Positions 21,365 to 32,180 of a DNA stretch of 64,000 nt are shown here, one piece after another (the first letter of the stretch is position 1; each line of letters begins with the position of its first letter). The DNA is from Chelonoidis abingdonii (lineage: Eukaryota > Chordata > Testudines > Testudinidae). Below the pieces are notes generated by a model. That model saw only the letters and a program-made list of their open reading frames with translations. It had not been told where the DNA came from and searched no databases. A program made the translations under genes and the position numbers. Location: positions 16,597,566-16,661,565 of the forward strand of contig NC_133778.1 of assembly GCF_003597395.2 (NCBI RefSeq), written 5' to 3'.

Positions 21365-21548
21365 TACAGTAGTAATACATAGCTCTTATATAGCACTTTC
21401 CAGCAGTGGCTCAGAAAGCAATTTACAGATGGGGAAACTGAGGTACAGAGTGGTGAAGTGACATGCCCAAAGTCAGCCAGCAGGCCAGTGGCAGAGCAGG
21501 TATCCTGAGGCCCAGATCAGTGCTCTAGCCTGTATGCCACATGGCCTC
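21365..21548 (-). repeat. MIR/CORE-type SINE, minus orientation
   Basis: ATTTACAGATGGGGAAACTGAGGTACAGAGTGGTGAAGTGACATGCCC is the reverse complement of the MIR core. It is followed by AGTGCTCTAGCCTGTATGCCACATGGC, the reverse of the tRNA-like head. This copy is close to full length. Confidence 0.85.
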
Positions 21549-24130
21549 TTTTACAAATACATATACATTAAATTCTTTGGTGTTTTCACTTATCTTTTAG
21601 CTGAAAAGGGCCAGATTTACAGAGGAAGCTCCACTCAGCCTCTCAAACTCCACTTAGTTTTTCCATCTTCAAACTTGTGCATACATAAAAGGCCGTATTC
21701 TGGGTCAGCCTGTGATAGGCTCTCACACATTGATCAGTATCTTACTCCATTAGCAACCCCACTGATTTCAGTGGGATCAATGCATGGTATAATATAGGAT
21801 TCAATATAAGGGCATCACAATCTAGACTGCTGGTCACAAAGGTACGTCTGCAAATCAGGCCACTAGGTGTCTAATTTATTTGCACATGCAGATTTGGCAT
21901 GTTTCCACAAATCCTAGCTTCCTCACATGCAAAAACTTCATTTGCGTGTGAAAAACCACAGACATCTGAAATTACAAGTGCAAAAAGCTAGGCCCCCATT
22001 TTACTCTCAGGAATTGTCGGTTTTGTTTTTGTGTGTGTGAAAGGCAATTGACGGTCGAGAATCCCTCAGAGAATGACAGACCAGCAATATCCTTTACAAG
22101 GAGCCAATCAACATCTCTTATTGTCGTGTCCTGCACTGTTGCATTGAATTTACTGCATTGCCTTGAGACTACTGCACAGTCGAAAAGTCAAAAGGGAGGT
22201 GCCAGTCAGGAATATGGTGGGCGTTTCCCATAGCTATATTGGGAGCAAATGTTAACAAATCAGCCACAGGAAAGGGAGTGTGGCCTACGCATGGCATAGC
22301 ATTGGGAATCATTCCACTACAGTGCAGCCTAATGGACATTTCCTTGTGCCTCACTAGAGACGTGGGCTGGATTTGTTTGCTCTGTTGAATCTCTTATGTG
22401 CAGGCACATTGTTTGCAAAAGCTTTGAACTATAAAAGCAAGGAAGAACATTATTTTATTCTCTTTTAATGAACCAATTTAAGGGGGAAAAAAAGAGAATA
22501 AGGGCCCATTTTATGTCCCCATGAAAGAGATATGCATTACTATGTACGAGAACAGGGTATGATTTTCCCCCAGGCCATAAGGGGCTGAGAATGATATTGA
22601 TGCCATATGTCGTGTCAGGTCAAGTCAATTAAAGGTTCAGAAGCTGTGAGATCTAAAAGGATCAGGTCTTCCTGAGTTAGCAGGAGAGTGGATGCAGGAC
22701 AGGACCCCCAAGTGGAGATGACAGATTTAAAGCAGGAGGAAATGAGGGAGACCTCAACTCTCTTTCTTTGTTGTCTAATAATGATGCTCCTGGCAGTGCA
22801 GAAGGACACCTGGCTCTGATGATCAGTCCTGGTGTTTCAGTCTCTCAGCTGCCCAGGGCTCAGAATGCAGTGACAATACAAGAGCAAGCATGTGGACCCA
22901 CTGAATGACCTTGAGGAGCTTTGGAGGACATTCCATGCAGTCCTCAGCCGAAAGGTTAGTGGCTATGACATGGGGCTGTAGGGAGAAAGGTGTTCACATG
23001 GAAAAGGGAAAAAGAGAGGTGTAATCATAACTTATTGCCATGTTGTGTTACTCTTAATGGGGAAAATGTGTTACCATAAATTGCTATGGTATGGGGATGA
23101 GGGGGCAGAAGGGGAGAGTCCAGATAAATAAAATAAATAAGATCATACTTCAACTTCTCTTTTACAGAGCCCCGGATACATTCAGAATGATCAGTCCCCA
23201 CAACAAAAACTGCAGCTGTTTTCTTAATCCCAGATCAAAACTGCAGAGGCAGACTGCTGTATTGCTGGGCAGGGAAATGGGCTACAATACCTGTGATGTA
23301 ACAGGTATTTTAAGCACTTCAGAGAAAAGGATTCTTGTGAACTTCAGTCCCGTCGTAGTCTATAGAACTGGAGCCAGCGGCAGCATAAAGTGACAGTTCT
23401 ACAAGCATCTGGGTTTGTTTAGGTCACACAACTCATCAGCTGGGATTTAGATAGAGTGTGTCACGTTCTGAGCCTGTCAGCCATGCCCACACCTCTTCAA
23501 CAGATTTATTCCATATATTCTAGTAAGCAGCTTTCCTAAAGATGTTCCATTCAGGAGATGAGACTGAAAAAGCAACAGTCCTGACAGTGATGAGACTTTA
23601 CTGTCTGTGGTAGATTGAGGGTGGTTACTCTAGGTTCTTTGATTTGATGGGAACACCAAACATAATGTTTTACAGCATCAATCTGCCCTCACAGGTAGCT
23701 CTGATTTTTGGTACCACTTCCATTTCTGGATAAAATAGTGCTGCAATCCTGGATGTGTTATCAATCTGGGGTATGTTTAACTTCAGTCTGTTTCTTTTCA
23801 CTCTATATTTCTTGTAACGAGGTGGGGGAGATAGAGCCTACAACTGTCTGAGGGTTTGCTTCCCATTAGTTTCCAGTTTGAATATTAGGGTTTTTTTCTC
23901 CCTCCCTGTGGGCCAGAGAAATAAGGAACTATTCAGTGTCCAACAGAATATTCTGTCAATTATTCTGGCTAACACAGCAGAATAGCCTGGATTTTTAAGT
24001 GACTATCCCATGGAATGTATGAAAATTATTTAAATATCTATTTCCTTGTTCATTGTCCTGCCTATGTCAGGAGACCAAACATGCAATGGAGAGGCAGCTG
24101 TGCAGATCAGAAAGGATCACCTGCCTCTGT
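21549..24130. other. Largely unrecognised sequence
   Basis: Possible fold-back fragments lie at 21690-21785 (ending ACTGATTTCAGTGGGATCAATG) and 21850-21990. I see no gene, LTR or LINE in the remainder. The 100-codon frame at 23091-23393 has no recognisable domain. Confidence 0.4.
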
Positions 24131-24382
24131 CAGAGGAGATTCCTGAAGGAACCCCCTAAAGGCCAGATTTTCAGGAGAAATATGGCTCAAGGCTGTATCT
24201 TCAAGGGCTTAGCACCCACAACTGGGGACAGATTTTCAAAGGAACTCAGCAGTTCCCATAGTGATATTTATGGGAAGATTTTCAAAAGAACTTTGCACCC
24301 AACATGCTCCCAATCCAACATGTTGAGATCTTTTAAAAAACATGGTAACTTATTTCGGTGCCTATATGGGAGATGAAAATTT
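24131..24382. repeat. Iterated GATTTTCA-type fold-back fragments
   Basis: AGATTTTCAGGAG, AGATTTTCAAAGGAACTCAGCA and AGATTTTCAAAAGAACTTTGCACCC occur in the same direction at about 24162, 24230 and 24269. They resemble ends of GATTTTCA elements arrayed or nested together. Boundaries are not clear. Confidence 0.45.
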
Positions 24383-24407
24383 GCCTCTGAATCTCAGCAT
24401 TTCTTCT

Positions 24408-24445
24408 AAAAAACAAAACAAAACCCCAAACAAACAAACAAACAA
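24408..24445 (+). repeat. AAAC-rich simple repeat
   Basis: Runs of AAAAC and CAAA units, ending in five CAAA repeats. Confidence 0.85.
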
Positions 24446-25028
24446 GTCTCTGATGTTTGAGATGTGGAGGCTCATTTTAGGAGACAGTATCTGATCACCT
24501 GGGTTAGCAACCAGATCTTCAGAACCCTTGTAGAACTAATGATTAATTGAAGTTACTCTGTTCCAGTGTAGGATTAGTTTCTGAGAGACAAGACAGGGTT
24601 AAGCAAGAAATCTGGTATATAATTGCACTCTCCACCATTTTTTTGGTCTCACAAAAATGATGACTTCACTCTGTGGTGAGCTTTCCTTCCACAGAAAGAG
24701 GAGAAAAAAAGTCTTCATTGTCATACCCAATCTTATTACATCATGGTATCCAGCGCTGTAACACACAACTAGCTGGGCTTTATTTTATTAATTGCCTACC
24801 CAGAAGAAAAGGCTCCTAAATGTATTATTAACCTTGCAGCATGTGCCCTATCGTACCACTTCTTTCTTCCTCTTTGGAAACCACAGGATTCGGGTCTCCA
24901 GCATTCCATCCCATGTTAGCTCATCATCACATTGTAAGGCTCTTTACCACAGCCTGACTCAGGGAGATCCATTACATAACATGTCTCTCAGAGATTTCAT
25001 CTGGAAACCGGGAATTTTCCCCAAAGGT
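24446..25028. other. No recognised feature
   Basis: No repeat or gene recognised. Confidence 0.4.
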
Positions 25029-25190
25029 TCATAGAATTTTAAGGCCAGATGCAGCCACTGTGACCTCCTGCATAATCCTCGTCATACACTGTGATTCCTG
25101 CATCAAGCTGAATAACTTCTGTTGAAGCACAGCAGATCTTTAAAGAGACACTCAGGCTTGATTTAGTCATTCTGAAGTGTGGTGCTACAG
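25029..25190 (-). repeat. CR1 3'-region fragment, minus orientation
   Basis: TTCATAGAATTTTAAGGCCAG, GTGACCTCCTGCATAA, TGATTCCTGCATCAAGC, AATAACTTCTGTT and TCAGGCTTGATTTA occur in the order expected for the reverse complement of a common turtle CR1 3' region. Confidence 0.75.
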
Positions 25191-25459
25191 CTGAGAATCA
25201 AGCACCTCCAGTGAAGTTGGAAGAGTCTAATTCTAGCTTTATGTATGAGACACAAAATTTAAATCTAGAGGTTGCGTTTTATCATCCATTAAAGTGAGAG
25301 GCTGTTAAAGCTGCCTAGGGTCCCATTATAGTGTAGGCTGATGCTATGCAAAATTTTCTCTCTCTCTTAGAATATTTCCAAACTATTATTCCAGCTGGTC
25401 ATTCCAAGTGTTTGTCTGCACTCAGCACCTCTCAGGATCAGACCATAGGTCATTATTAA

Positions 25460-25925
25460 GTAGGACTGGGTGAAAGTTTTCCCTCAAAAATAGTTTTCAT
25501 AAAAAGTGTCTGCTTTCCATAGAAAATTTTAATTTTTCATCATTAAAAAAAGCACAGACACTGAAATATCTTGATTTGGCATTGCTGCTGCAGTGCATCA
25601 CAGGAGTTGTAGTTCAGATACCTCATATCCCTGTTGTCCCCTATGAAGCAGGCTCTCTGGGCATACTAAATCTCCCATGATGCAACATGGCCAGGGACTT
25701 CCATGATACATCACCTCCCCACCCCAAAAGTGGAGACTATGGTGCATCATAGCAGGTGTGATCTAACCAAGGTGGCTGAACCAAAGAGGAGAAAGGGAGC
25801 ATGAGACAGCTGAACCACAACTCCCATGAGGCACTGCAGCAGAATTTCTGAATCAAAATATTTCAGTGTCAGGCAAAAAAAATTGTATTCAAATTTCTGT
25901 GGAAAAAAATCACTTTTTTCTGCAA
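25460..25925. mobile_element. TTTTGA-rich element with internal CATGATGC fold-back (copy 2)
   Basis: The outer parts are TTTTCA/TTTTGA-rich as in copy 1. The middle (25580-25850) holds a second palindrome: GCTGCTGCAGTGCATCACAGGAGTTGTAGTT on the left pairs with AACCACAACTCCCATGAGGCACTGCAGCAG on the right. CTCCCATGATGC and GTGCATCAT words lie between. The copy at 42323-42678 has the same plan. Confidence 0.65.
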
Positions 25926-26590
25926 TCCCCCAAGTGGTTCTACTACCAAAGCAGAAAGCATCCATTGTACTGAGATGTACCAAGTTCTCTGATGTGGACA
26001 AATGGCTGCTGGGGATCAGACTGAGGCCACCAAATTCATTTCCATCTGTGACCTAACCTAGTCTTTGAATCTAGCTCTGCAGAAGTGAAAGACGAGTACA
26101 TTCACACGCTGCCCCGCATCGGCCTAACTCATTGTTCACCCAGCGCCACCTCCTTCGCTTGTCACAGTTACTCAGTTATTGACACTTCACTGACCAAGTA
26201 TGACTGACGGCTCAGTATTGTGCAGATACTTCTCTCAAAGGTCACAGCAAGGAGAATATGTCTGAGGCTTTCCTCATCTCATGGATGTCACACAGAGATT
26301 TCAAAAGACACAAAACCACGTTTCTTCTGTTTCTAGAGGCACATCTGTCATCACCTTGCAGTGTCATCACATTTCCTTGTCACCCTTTGCTTATTTGTTA
26401 ATGAAGAAAAATGACACAATAGTATGATTGTTACTGGCTAATATTACAGACTTGGATGCACAATAAGTTACAGTGTGGAAAGCATCTTGGGATCAATGCA
26501 GGCAATGATATGTTTCTTGTATAAAAATACAGATCTGACGGTATCTCAGGGAACCTGAAATAATGGGATCTTTTTAACTGAATACGATCT
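25926..26590. other. No recognised feature
   Basis: No repeat or gene recognised. Confidence 0.4.
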
Positions 26591-26672
26591 GAACGTAAGA
26601 ATGGCCATACTGGGTCAGAGCAATGGTCCATCCAGCCTAATAGCCTGTGTCCAGTCCCAGCACCCAAAAGAG
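26591..26672 (-). repeat. CR1 3'-terminal fragment, minus orientation
   Basis: GAACGTAAGAATGGCCATACTGGGTCAGAGCAATGGTCCATCCAGCC is the reverse complement of the extreme 3' end of a turtle CR1 subfamily. Only about 80 bp are recognisable. Confidence 0.8.
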
Positions 26673-27650
26673 TGAGCTGGATTGAAAATCTCACCACATA
26701 TAGCATGTGCAGGAAAGTGGTATTCACATGGCTCCATTCAGGCATTGAGAATCTGCCCGAGTTCCTTCCTTGGCTTTCCTCACTTTCAGTCTCCCCCATC
26801 AGGCTGACCAGCTTCCCAAGCACAGAAAGGGGAGATAGCTCCCTTCAGAAGTCCTCAGGGCTGCAATTCAGCCAACCAGAGGAAGTGTAGGAAACCAGCT
26901 CTCTCCTCCATGAAACGTAAGTGTGCTGCCCCTTCACCACTGGGAAACACAACTGGCTTTGGGACCCTTTCTGTGCTCTAATTGATCTTCCTCCTCTGTT
27001 CAGTGCCTCCCTCTCCTTGTGATATTGGGCTTAGCTTACCCTGGCATGGCATCAAAATCAGGCTGTGCTTTGAGTATCCAAATTCCCTCTCACCAATTTG
27101 AACACCTACACCCTGCAGGTACAGTTATAAACAGCTCAATACAACGCTTGTTTAGAAGCAGAAACGTTTTGGCTTGAGAAGAAGCCTTAAATATTTCTCC
27201 ATTAGCAGCAAGACCTTTTTCTCCTAACTGCTGGATGGCTGCTGAACTTCCCAGGCACATCTAAGTACAACACATCTGCTGTGCAGCTGAATGGCCCAGG
27301 TACATCACAACAATCCATTAATGCCAACAGCTTAGCCAGGGCTGTGGTAATCCAGCAGTGTAAGAGATTGGAAACCTCCCCAGTGAGCAACGGGATTCTT
27401 CAAGCACAATACAATAAGTAACGGAGGCTGCTGACATCTGAAACCAGGTGGCAAATTGGGCATAAATGGGTCCTTGGAGCCAGTTTATAGCAGCATGTTG
27501 TGTATCAGGTTCAAGACCAATGGAAGGCTGCTCTCCTTGTCCCGAGGAGCCTCTTCTGGCAGAGGGAAAGCTTCCAACTCAGCAATGGCCTCTTCTTTCA
27601 GGTGTCAGTTGCCTGCCCAAGCTAGCTAAGTTAAAGATCTGGAAGAACAG
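26673..27650. other. No recognised feature
   Basis: No repeat or gene recognised. The 130-codon minus-strand frame at 26431-26823 crosses the CR1 fragment and is not a gene. Confidence 0.45.
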
Positions 27651-27810
27651 TGAACATAAGAACGACCATACGGGTCAGACCAAAGGTCCATCCAGCCCAG
27701 TATCCTGTCTGCCGACAGTGGCCAATGCCAGGTGCCCCAGAGGGAAAGACCACAACAGGTAATCATCAAGTGACCCATCCCGTCATCCAGCCCCAATTTT
27801 TGTTAATCCC
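27651..27810 (-). repeat. CR1 3'-terminal fragment, minus orientation
   Basis: TGAACATAAGAACGACCATACGGGTCAGACCAAAGGTCCATCCAGCCCAG, then CCGACAGTGGCCAATGCCAGGTGCCCCAGAGGGA and GGTAATCATCAAGTGACCCATCC, give the reverse complement of the CR1 3' end in consensus order. The element is 5'-truncated, as is usual for CR1. Confidence 0.88.
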
Positions 27811-27904
27811 AGTGGATTCATAAAGTCAAAGTGTGACTAGAGAAATGATCCTGCATCATTGCCTGTGCTCATTCCCACCCCCCTAGTTTATTCTTTCCTA
27901 GAAC

Positions 27905-28060
27905 ACACCCGAATGAGAAAGGGTCTCTCTGGGCTCAGAGCAATTGGTGACATATGGACTTTCACCTCTAAATTGTTGGTTCAAATCCAGCCTCGGCCAG
28001 TAGAAAGGTGACCCATTGTCATTACAACCAGCTAGCAGCCGTCTCAGTTCGGTTCCTAAT
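27905..28060 (+). repeat. Putative tRNA-derived SINE remnant
   Basis: TTGTTGGTTCAAATCCAGCC is a good pol III B-box match. The upstream GGGCTCAGAGCAATTGGTGACATATGG could hold a decayed A box. The sequence after the B box (GTAGAAAGGTGACCCATTGTCATTAC) is not recognised. An isolated tRNA pseudogene is an alternative. Confidence 0.35.
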
Positions 28061-28236
28061 ACAGAGATGTCCATATCACCCCATAACTGGCATCCTCAGC
28101 AGAGGGGATTGAGCGGATCTGGATATGCAACTGTCTTGTCATCCGCAGAGGTGATCTCCACCACTCCCACGGGCTGAGGCACATTGGCAGGGCTGGAGGA
28201 GAGGAGCCTGCATTCTTCTGCTGCTAACCTGTAGAT

Positions 28237-28733
28237 CAGTGGTTCTCAAACGTTAGCAATCTGAGGACCCTTGTTTTGATTTAAAATACTGTGGGGACCT
28301 CCAAGCCCCCTGCTCAGTCCCAGGCCCTGCCCCCACTCACCCCTTCCCCCAAGGTCCCACCCTGCCCCACCTCTTCCCGCCCCATCCCTACCCCACCTCT
28401 TCCCTGCCACCTTCTGCTCCCTCCTGTCCCTGCTCCTCCCCCTCTCTCCCTCCCAGCACCTCCTGCAGGCCACTGAACAGCTGTTCCTTGGTGTGCAGGA
28501 AACACTGGGAGGGAGGGGAGGAGTTGATCAGTGGGGCTGGTGGCCCCGTACATGATTCCATCCCCTCCCCGTAACACAACCCCATCCCCGCTCCTCCCTC
28601 CCAGCATTTCTGCACGCCACTGAACAGCTGTTCCCCGGCATGCAGGAGGTGCTGGGTGGGAGGGGAGAAGTTGGTCAGCAGGGCCCATGGACCCCCTGGA
28701 GTACCCTGGCGGACCCAAGTTTGAAAAATGCTG
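28237..28733. mobile_element. hAT-like MITE with perfect 8-bp target duplication
   Basis: The element starts CAGTGGTTCTCAAACGTTAG and ends AAGTTTGAAAAATGCTG, a CAGTGGTTCTCAAAC-type terminal inverted repeat with mismatches on the right. CTGTAGAT flanks both sides exactly (28229-28236 and 28734-28741). The interior is C-rich and holds an imperfect internal duplication: CACTGAACAGCTGTTCC occurs near 28471 and again near 28618, each followed by a related GGGAGGGGAG block. Frames of 60-134 codons here are compositional artefacts. Confidence 0.92.
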
Positions 28734-28741
28734 CTGTAGAT

Positions 28742-29403
28742 AAACGCAGAATATCGTTCTCCAGAGCTGTCAGTCTGACACCTTTAGCAAACCCTGCAAT
28801 TACTTTGAAAAACCCACCACCGCACAAAAGGCTCTCTTGGAAATGAGGTTTTACACTGTGCCCAGCAAATCTCAACTGGCAACATCCACAGTCTACCCAG
28901 CGCCACTCTCGTTCCTTTTATCTCCCTGCTCCGAATGGGCACAGCCTCCCTTCTGCCTCGAATCCCTCACAATTCCTTTAAAACGGGCCCATGTTGTCTT
29001 GCTCCCCTGAAACCTGTCTGTGTTATGCTGGAGGTAGAAGCGGAGAATGAACACACAGAGTTAACAGGATTTGCTGATTTAGTGTGTTCACAGAAGGACA
29101 TACAGAGCTATCAAAGCTAATAGTCGGGCACCAGATCCTATCCAACATAACCAACATTACGGTGTTTGACCAAATATCCTTCTCCCCTTTTCCCAACCTA
29201 CTGTAATGGACAGTGGCATAAGATACTATGCAAACTCACACAGTGTCTATCCAATGGGTGCCATTAAAAATGCTGCATTAGGGTAGGGGTATACCAGCCT
29301 GACAGGCATTCCCTCGTCTGCTTTTCCTTGTTTTCAGCTATTGTACCTGGGCTGTTCTTTGAGAACTTTCAAGGACAAACTGATGTGCCCTAGAGAAAGT
29401 CAT
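28742..29403. other. No recognised feature
   Basis: No repeat or gene recognised. Confidence 0.4.
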
Positions 29404-29568
29404 TAAGGCCCTGATCCAGAAAAGCAATGAAGCACGTGCTTAACTTGAAGCATGTGAATAGTCACAGCAGGACTAAACAGGGACAGGCCCTGATACAGTA
29501 AAGTACTTAAGCCTGTGCTTGATTTAAGTGTGAGCTTAAGTGCTTTGCTGGATCAGGGCTTAGCTCTC
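29404..29568. mobile_element. Fold-back element, GGCCCTGATCCAG ends
   Basis: GGCCCTGATCCAGAAAAGCAATGAAGCACGTGCTTAACTT starts the element, and GCTTAAGTGCTTTGCTGGATCAGGGC ends it, an inverted pair. A second GGCCCTGATACAGTAAAGTACTTAAG at about 29487 suggests two overlapping or nested copies. Confidence 0.7.
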
Positions 29569-29752
29569 TCTGTGCCTGAGTTCCCCATCTGTAACATGGG
29601 AATAATAATAGTTCCTTTCTCCCACCCTGCACTAACCTTATCTATTTAGATTATAAATTCTTATTAAATGCAGGAGAGCACATCGTACAGTGGGACCCTG
29701 ATTAGGTTGGGGACTCTAGGTGCTTTTGTAAAACAAAGCAAACAATAATAAA
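29569..29752 (+). repeat. MIR/CORE-type SINE fragment
   Basis: GTGCCTGAGTTCCCCATCTGTAACATGGGAATAATAATAG is the MIR core. GGGACCCTGATTAGGTTGGGGACTCTAGGTGC followed by AATAATAA matches the L2-like tail. Confidence 0.75.
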
Positions 29753-29877
29753 CTATTTCCATTCAGGAGTTACATATTCTGATATTTACTTAGTTTTTCC
29801 AGATTAATCAATATTTATGTTACTATTAAGGGGGGGAAAATGTTGATCTTCATTACCCAGGTGCCTGCAGTATCTTC

Positions 29878-29952
29878 CTGGGTGAAATCTTAGCTCCATT
29901 TCAGTCAATGGCATGTCTCCCACTGACTTCAATGGCATCAAGATTTCACCCC
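29878..29952. mobile_element. Fold-back element, GGGTGAAATC/GATTTCACCC ends
   Basis: GGGTGAAATCTTAGCTCCATTTCAGTCAATGGCATG pairs with CACTGACTTCAATGGCATCAAGATTTCACCC, a nearly perfect palindrome of about 72 bp with a short centre. Confidence 0.8.
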
Positions 29953-30589
29953 TCATCTCTATAACAGAGGATGCTGCATTACTGCAGTCACTGTGGAGTT
30001 GCAACTATTGAGTTTTTAATGGCACCCACTGTAGCTATATCGGTATTTAGCATTTTTAGCCCTGTTCCTAAGCTAAAGAAAAGTTATGCTCATTAGAGCT
30101 TTTCTCTAATTAGCTGCGAGAAACAGATTTTTTTTGGTAAATGTCTGAGCATAAAGTTATTTGTGTACCTAATTTCTTTTTTATGTTGCATTTATTTTTA
30201 AGCGTAATTCACCAAGGCTTAACATTTGTAGTTCTTGCCAGGGCATTAGAAAAAGCGATGTACATTTATTACAGCCTTTTAAATTGCTGCATTTTATTTC
30301 CATATGTTTTTAAATGGTTATTGAGCTTGTTTTGTGCTCTTCCCATCATTAAAATGTATTTTTTATTGTACATGAATGGTAAATAATGGATATCTACCAT
30401 CTGCTGCCAATCCTCTCTCCATCCTTATGCCCACCCCATCCTTTTCTTTCTTTTTTAGTTCTCCCCAAGTACCCCTTTCCCATTCTTCCCCTTTTTCTTC
30501 ATTTCCCTGACACCCTCCTCTCCTTACTTTTACTTTGTGAACCTGATTCTGATCTCACTTTCCCCAGGGTAACCCCTTTGAATCCAGCA
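29953..30589. other. Repeat-free AT-rich stretch
   Basis: About 30040-30385 is AT-rich without a recognisable repeat and could be conserved non-coding DNA. A pyrimidine-rich run follows at 30410-30540. I see no coding signal. Confidence 0.3.
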
Positions 30590-30770
30590 GGATTGCTTCA
30601 TATTGATTCTGGTGTAAATTAGATCAGAATCAGGCCCTGTGTCTCCAAAGCTCTCTGGGCCCAGTTCTGATTTCATTTACACCAGTGTAAATTGGGAGTA
30701 GATCCACAGTAATAAATGAAGTTACAGTGGTTTGACACCATTGTAGGAGATGGATTAGACCCTCTCTTTC
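30590..30770. mobile_element. Fold-back elements of the GGTGTAAATT type
   Basis: GATTCTGGTGTAAATTAGATCAGAATCAGGCCC (30604-30636) is followed by GGGCCCAGTTCTGATTTCATTTACACCAGTG (30658-30688), an inverted pair meeting near 30645. A second ACACCATTGTAGGAGATGGATTAGACCC closes the block. Two tandem or nested copies are likely. Confidence 0.6.
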
Positions 30771-31044
30771 TCTTGCCTCCCAAAGCCCAACCATATTGAA
30801 GTTTTAATCAGGGGATTCCTTGGAGAAAGACCCACCCTCCCACATTTACCTATGTTGCCCAGTGAACGTTGGATGTGATGGTCATCCACGTTCATGAGTC
30901 AGTCGAGAGAAATGCAAGGGCAACCAATACTTGCTTGCACTGGGGAATGAGGGACAAGCCCAGGACCCAAACTCAAGAGTATAAAGTAGAGAAACTCTCA
31001 CAGACGAATAATGGTACAACTGGAGCTTACATTAGTGTTGCGGT
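30771..31044. other. No recognised feature
   Basis: No repeat or gene recognised. Confidence 0.4.
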
Positions 31045-31168
31045 TAGGGTGACCAGACAGCAAGTGTGAAAAATCAGGACAGGAGGTAGGGGGTAATAGG
31101 AGCCTATATAAGAAAAAGCCCCCAAAATCAGGACTGTGCCTATAAAATTGTGACATCTGGTCACCCTA
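31045..31168. mobile_element. 124-bp MITE, sister of the 13619-13722 copy
   Basis: The ends are TAGGGTGACCAGACAG and ACATCTGGTCACCCTA, giving inverted repeats of at least 13 bp. The flanks GTTGCGGT (31037-31044) and GCTGCAGT (31169-31176) match at 6 of 8 positions. The interior is the same as the 13619 copy with about 20 extra bases near the right end (GGACTGTGCCTATAAAATTGTGA). Confidence 0.88.
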
Positions 31169-31619
31169 GCTGCAGTGATCTGTTCCAGGAAACTGACCAG
31201 ATTGCATGAAAACCACAGCGTCCATAATTCGTTATTGATTCCCCTTTTCAAGCAGTGTGGGGGGGGGTAACTTGTTCCAAAAGTAGCAGGTGTGATGAGA
31301 CAGATGTTATTCAGGGATTCTCAGGCATTAAATCAGAACCAAGACAACCACAAGATCATTTCTAATCCACATAATTACTCAGCTATCCCAATTCCCATCA
31401 AACACACATGCTAGCCTAACACACTAGGACTGCCAGTGGCCTTCCAGCATAAAATTGGACAAAGTAAGATACCACATTTGTCTCTTGTCCCCCTTTCAGT
31501 CCTTCTCCACTCTCTGTCCAAGGCTGAGGCAGTTGTGCCAGACATGAACCTGATACCTTGTTGCTAGCCTCTGAATAATGCTCCAAAATGAACAGTGCGT
31601 TAATTACTGTTATAAGATT
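31169..31619. other. No recognised feature
   Basis: A GGGGGGGG run lies near 31259. Otherwise nothing is recognised. Confidence 0.4.
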
Positions 31620-32180
31620 TCAGACTGCCCCTCACAGCAAGACCTGCTGTTGCAGCACTTCTGCTTCAGTTTCCCCACAACAATCTGCAGGCCATTCCTG
31701 CCATAGAGGTGACCTACCCCCCAGCCAGGCCACATTAGAGATGTCAAACCCTTCCAGGGTATCTAATCCAAAAACAAACAAAACACAAAGTTTTTGCCTC
31801 AGTCCAAACTCAGCTCAGTTCCTTTTTCTCAAGGACTCTGTCTTCTCTCCTCGACTCCAAGCAGTCTTCCGCTCCCCACCCTGGGCCATGCTTTTACCCT
31901 TGCCAGGAGCTTTCCCATCTCTCCCCACAGCCCCTCCAGGCTTCCTTTGGATGTCTCCTTGCTTTTTCTGAAGCAGCCACTCCCAGATCTTCTTACCTGA
32001 AGTCTTCCACTGCCTGCCTTGTTCCCTCCTCTAGTCCTCACAGCCATCCAGTCTCCTCTCCAGTCAGCACTCAGCTGCTGGGCTTCCTTCCTCTTAAGTC
32101 CAACACCCAGCACAGGTGTAGCAGAGTAGGGCTAAGTGAACAGGCTCAAGGCTTCCTGGCCCTTAAAGGCCAATGACCAG
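31620..32180 (-). repeat. Probable LTR fragment, minus orientation
   Basis: A C/T-rich block reads like the antisense of a turtle LTR: CAGTTTCCCCACAACAATCTGCAGG, then AGCTTTCCCATCTCTCC, GCCACTCCCAGATC, and a right part CAGGTGTAGCAGAGTAGGGC followed by TTCCTGGCCCTTAAAGG. No terminal TG/CA pair with duplication could be fixed. Open frames of 68-127 codons are compositional. Confidence 0.4.

Noticed and set aside
24131..24382. CRISPR-like spaced repeats
   Set aside because: The GATTTTCA repeats are irregular in length and spacing and belong to eukaryotic fold-back elements.
27905..28060. Functional tRNA gene
   Set aside because: Only a B-box-like sequence is present. I could not fold an acceptor stem and anticodon arm.
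28246..28718. 134-codon and other frames in C/G-rich DNA
   Set aside because: They sit inside the hAT-like MITE with an 8-bp target duplication. The encoded proteins would be low-complexity Gly/Arg/Pro.
31588..32113. 127-codon frame with Ser/Pro-rich translation
   Set aside because: The sequence is C/T-rich and resembles antisense LTR. There is no domain and no splice context.
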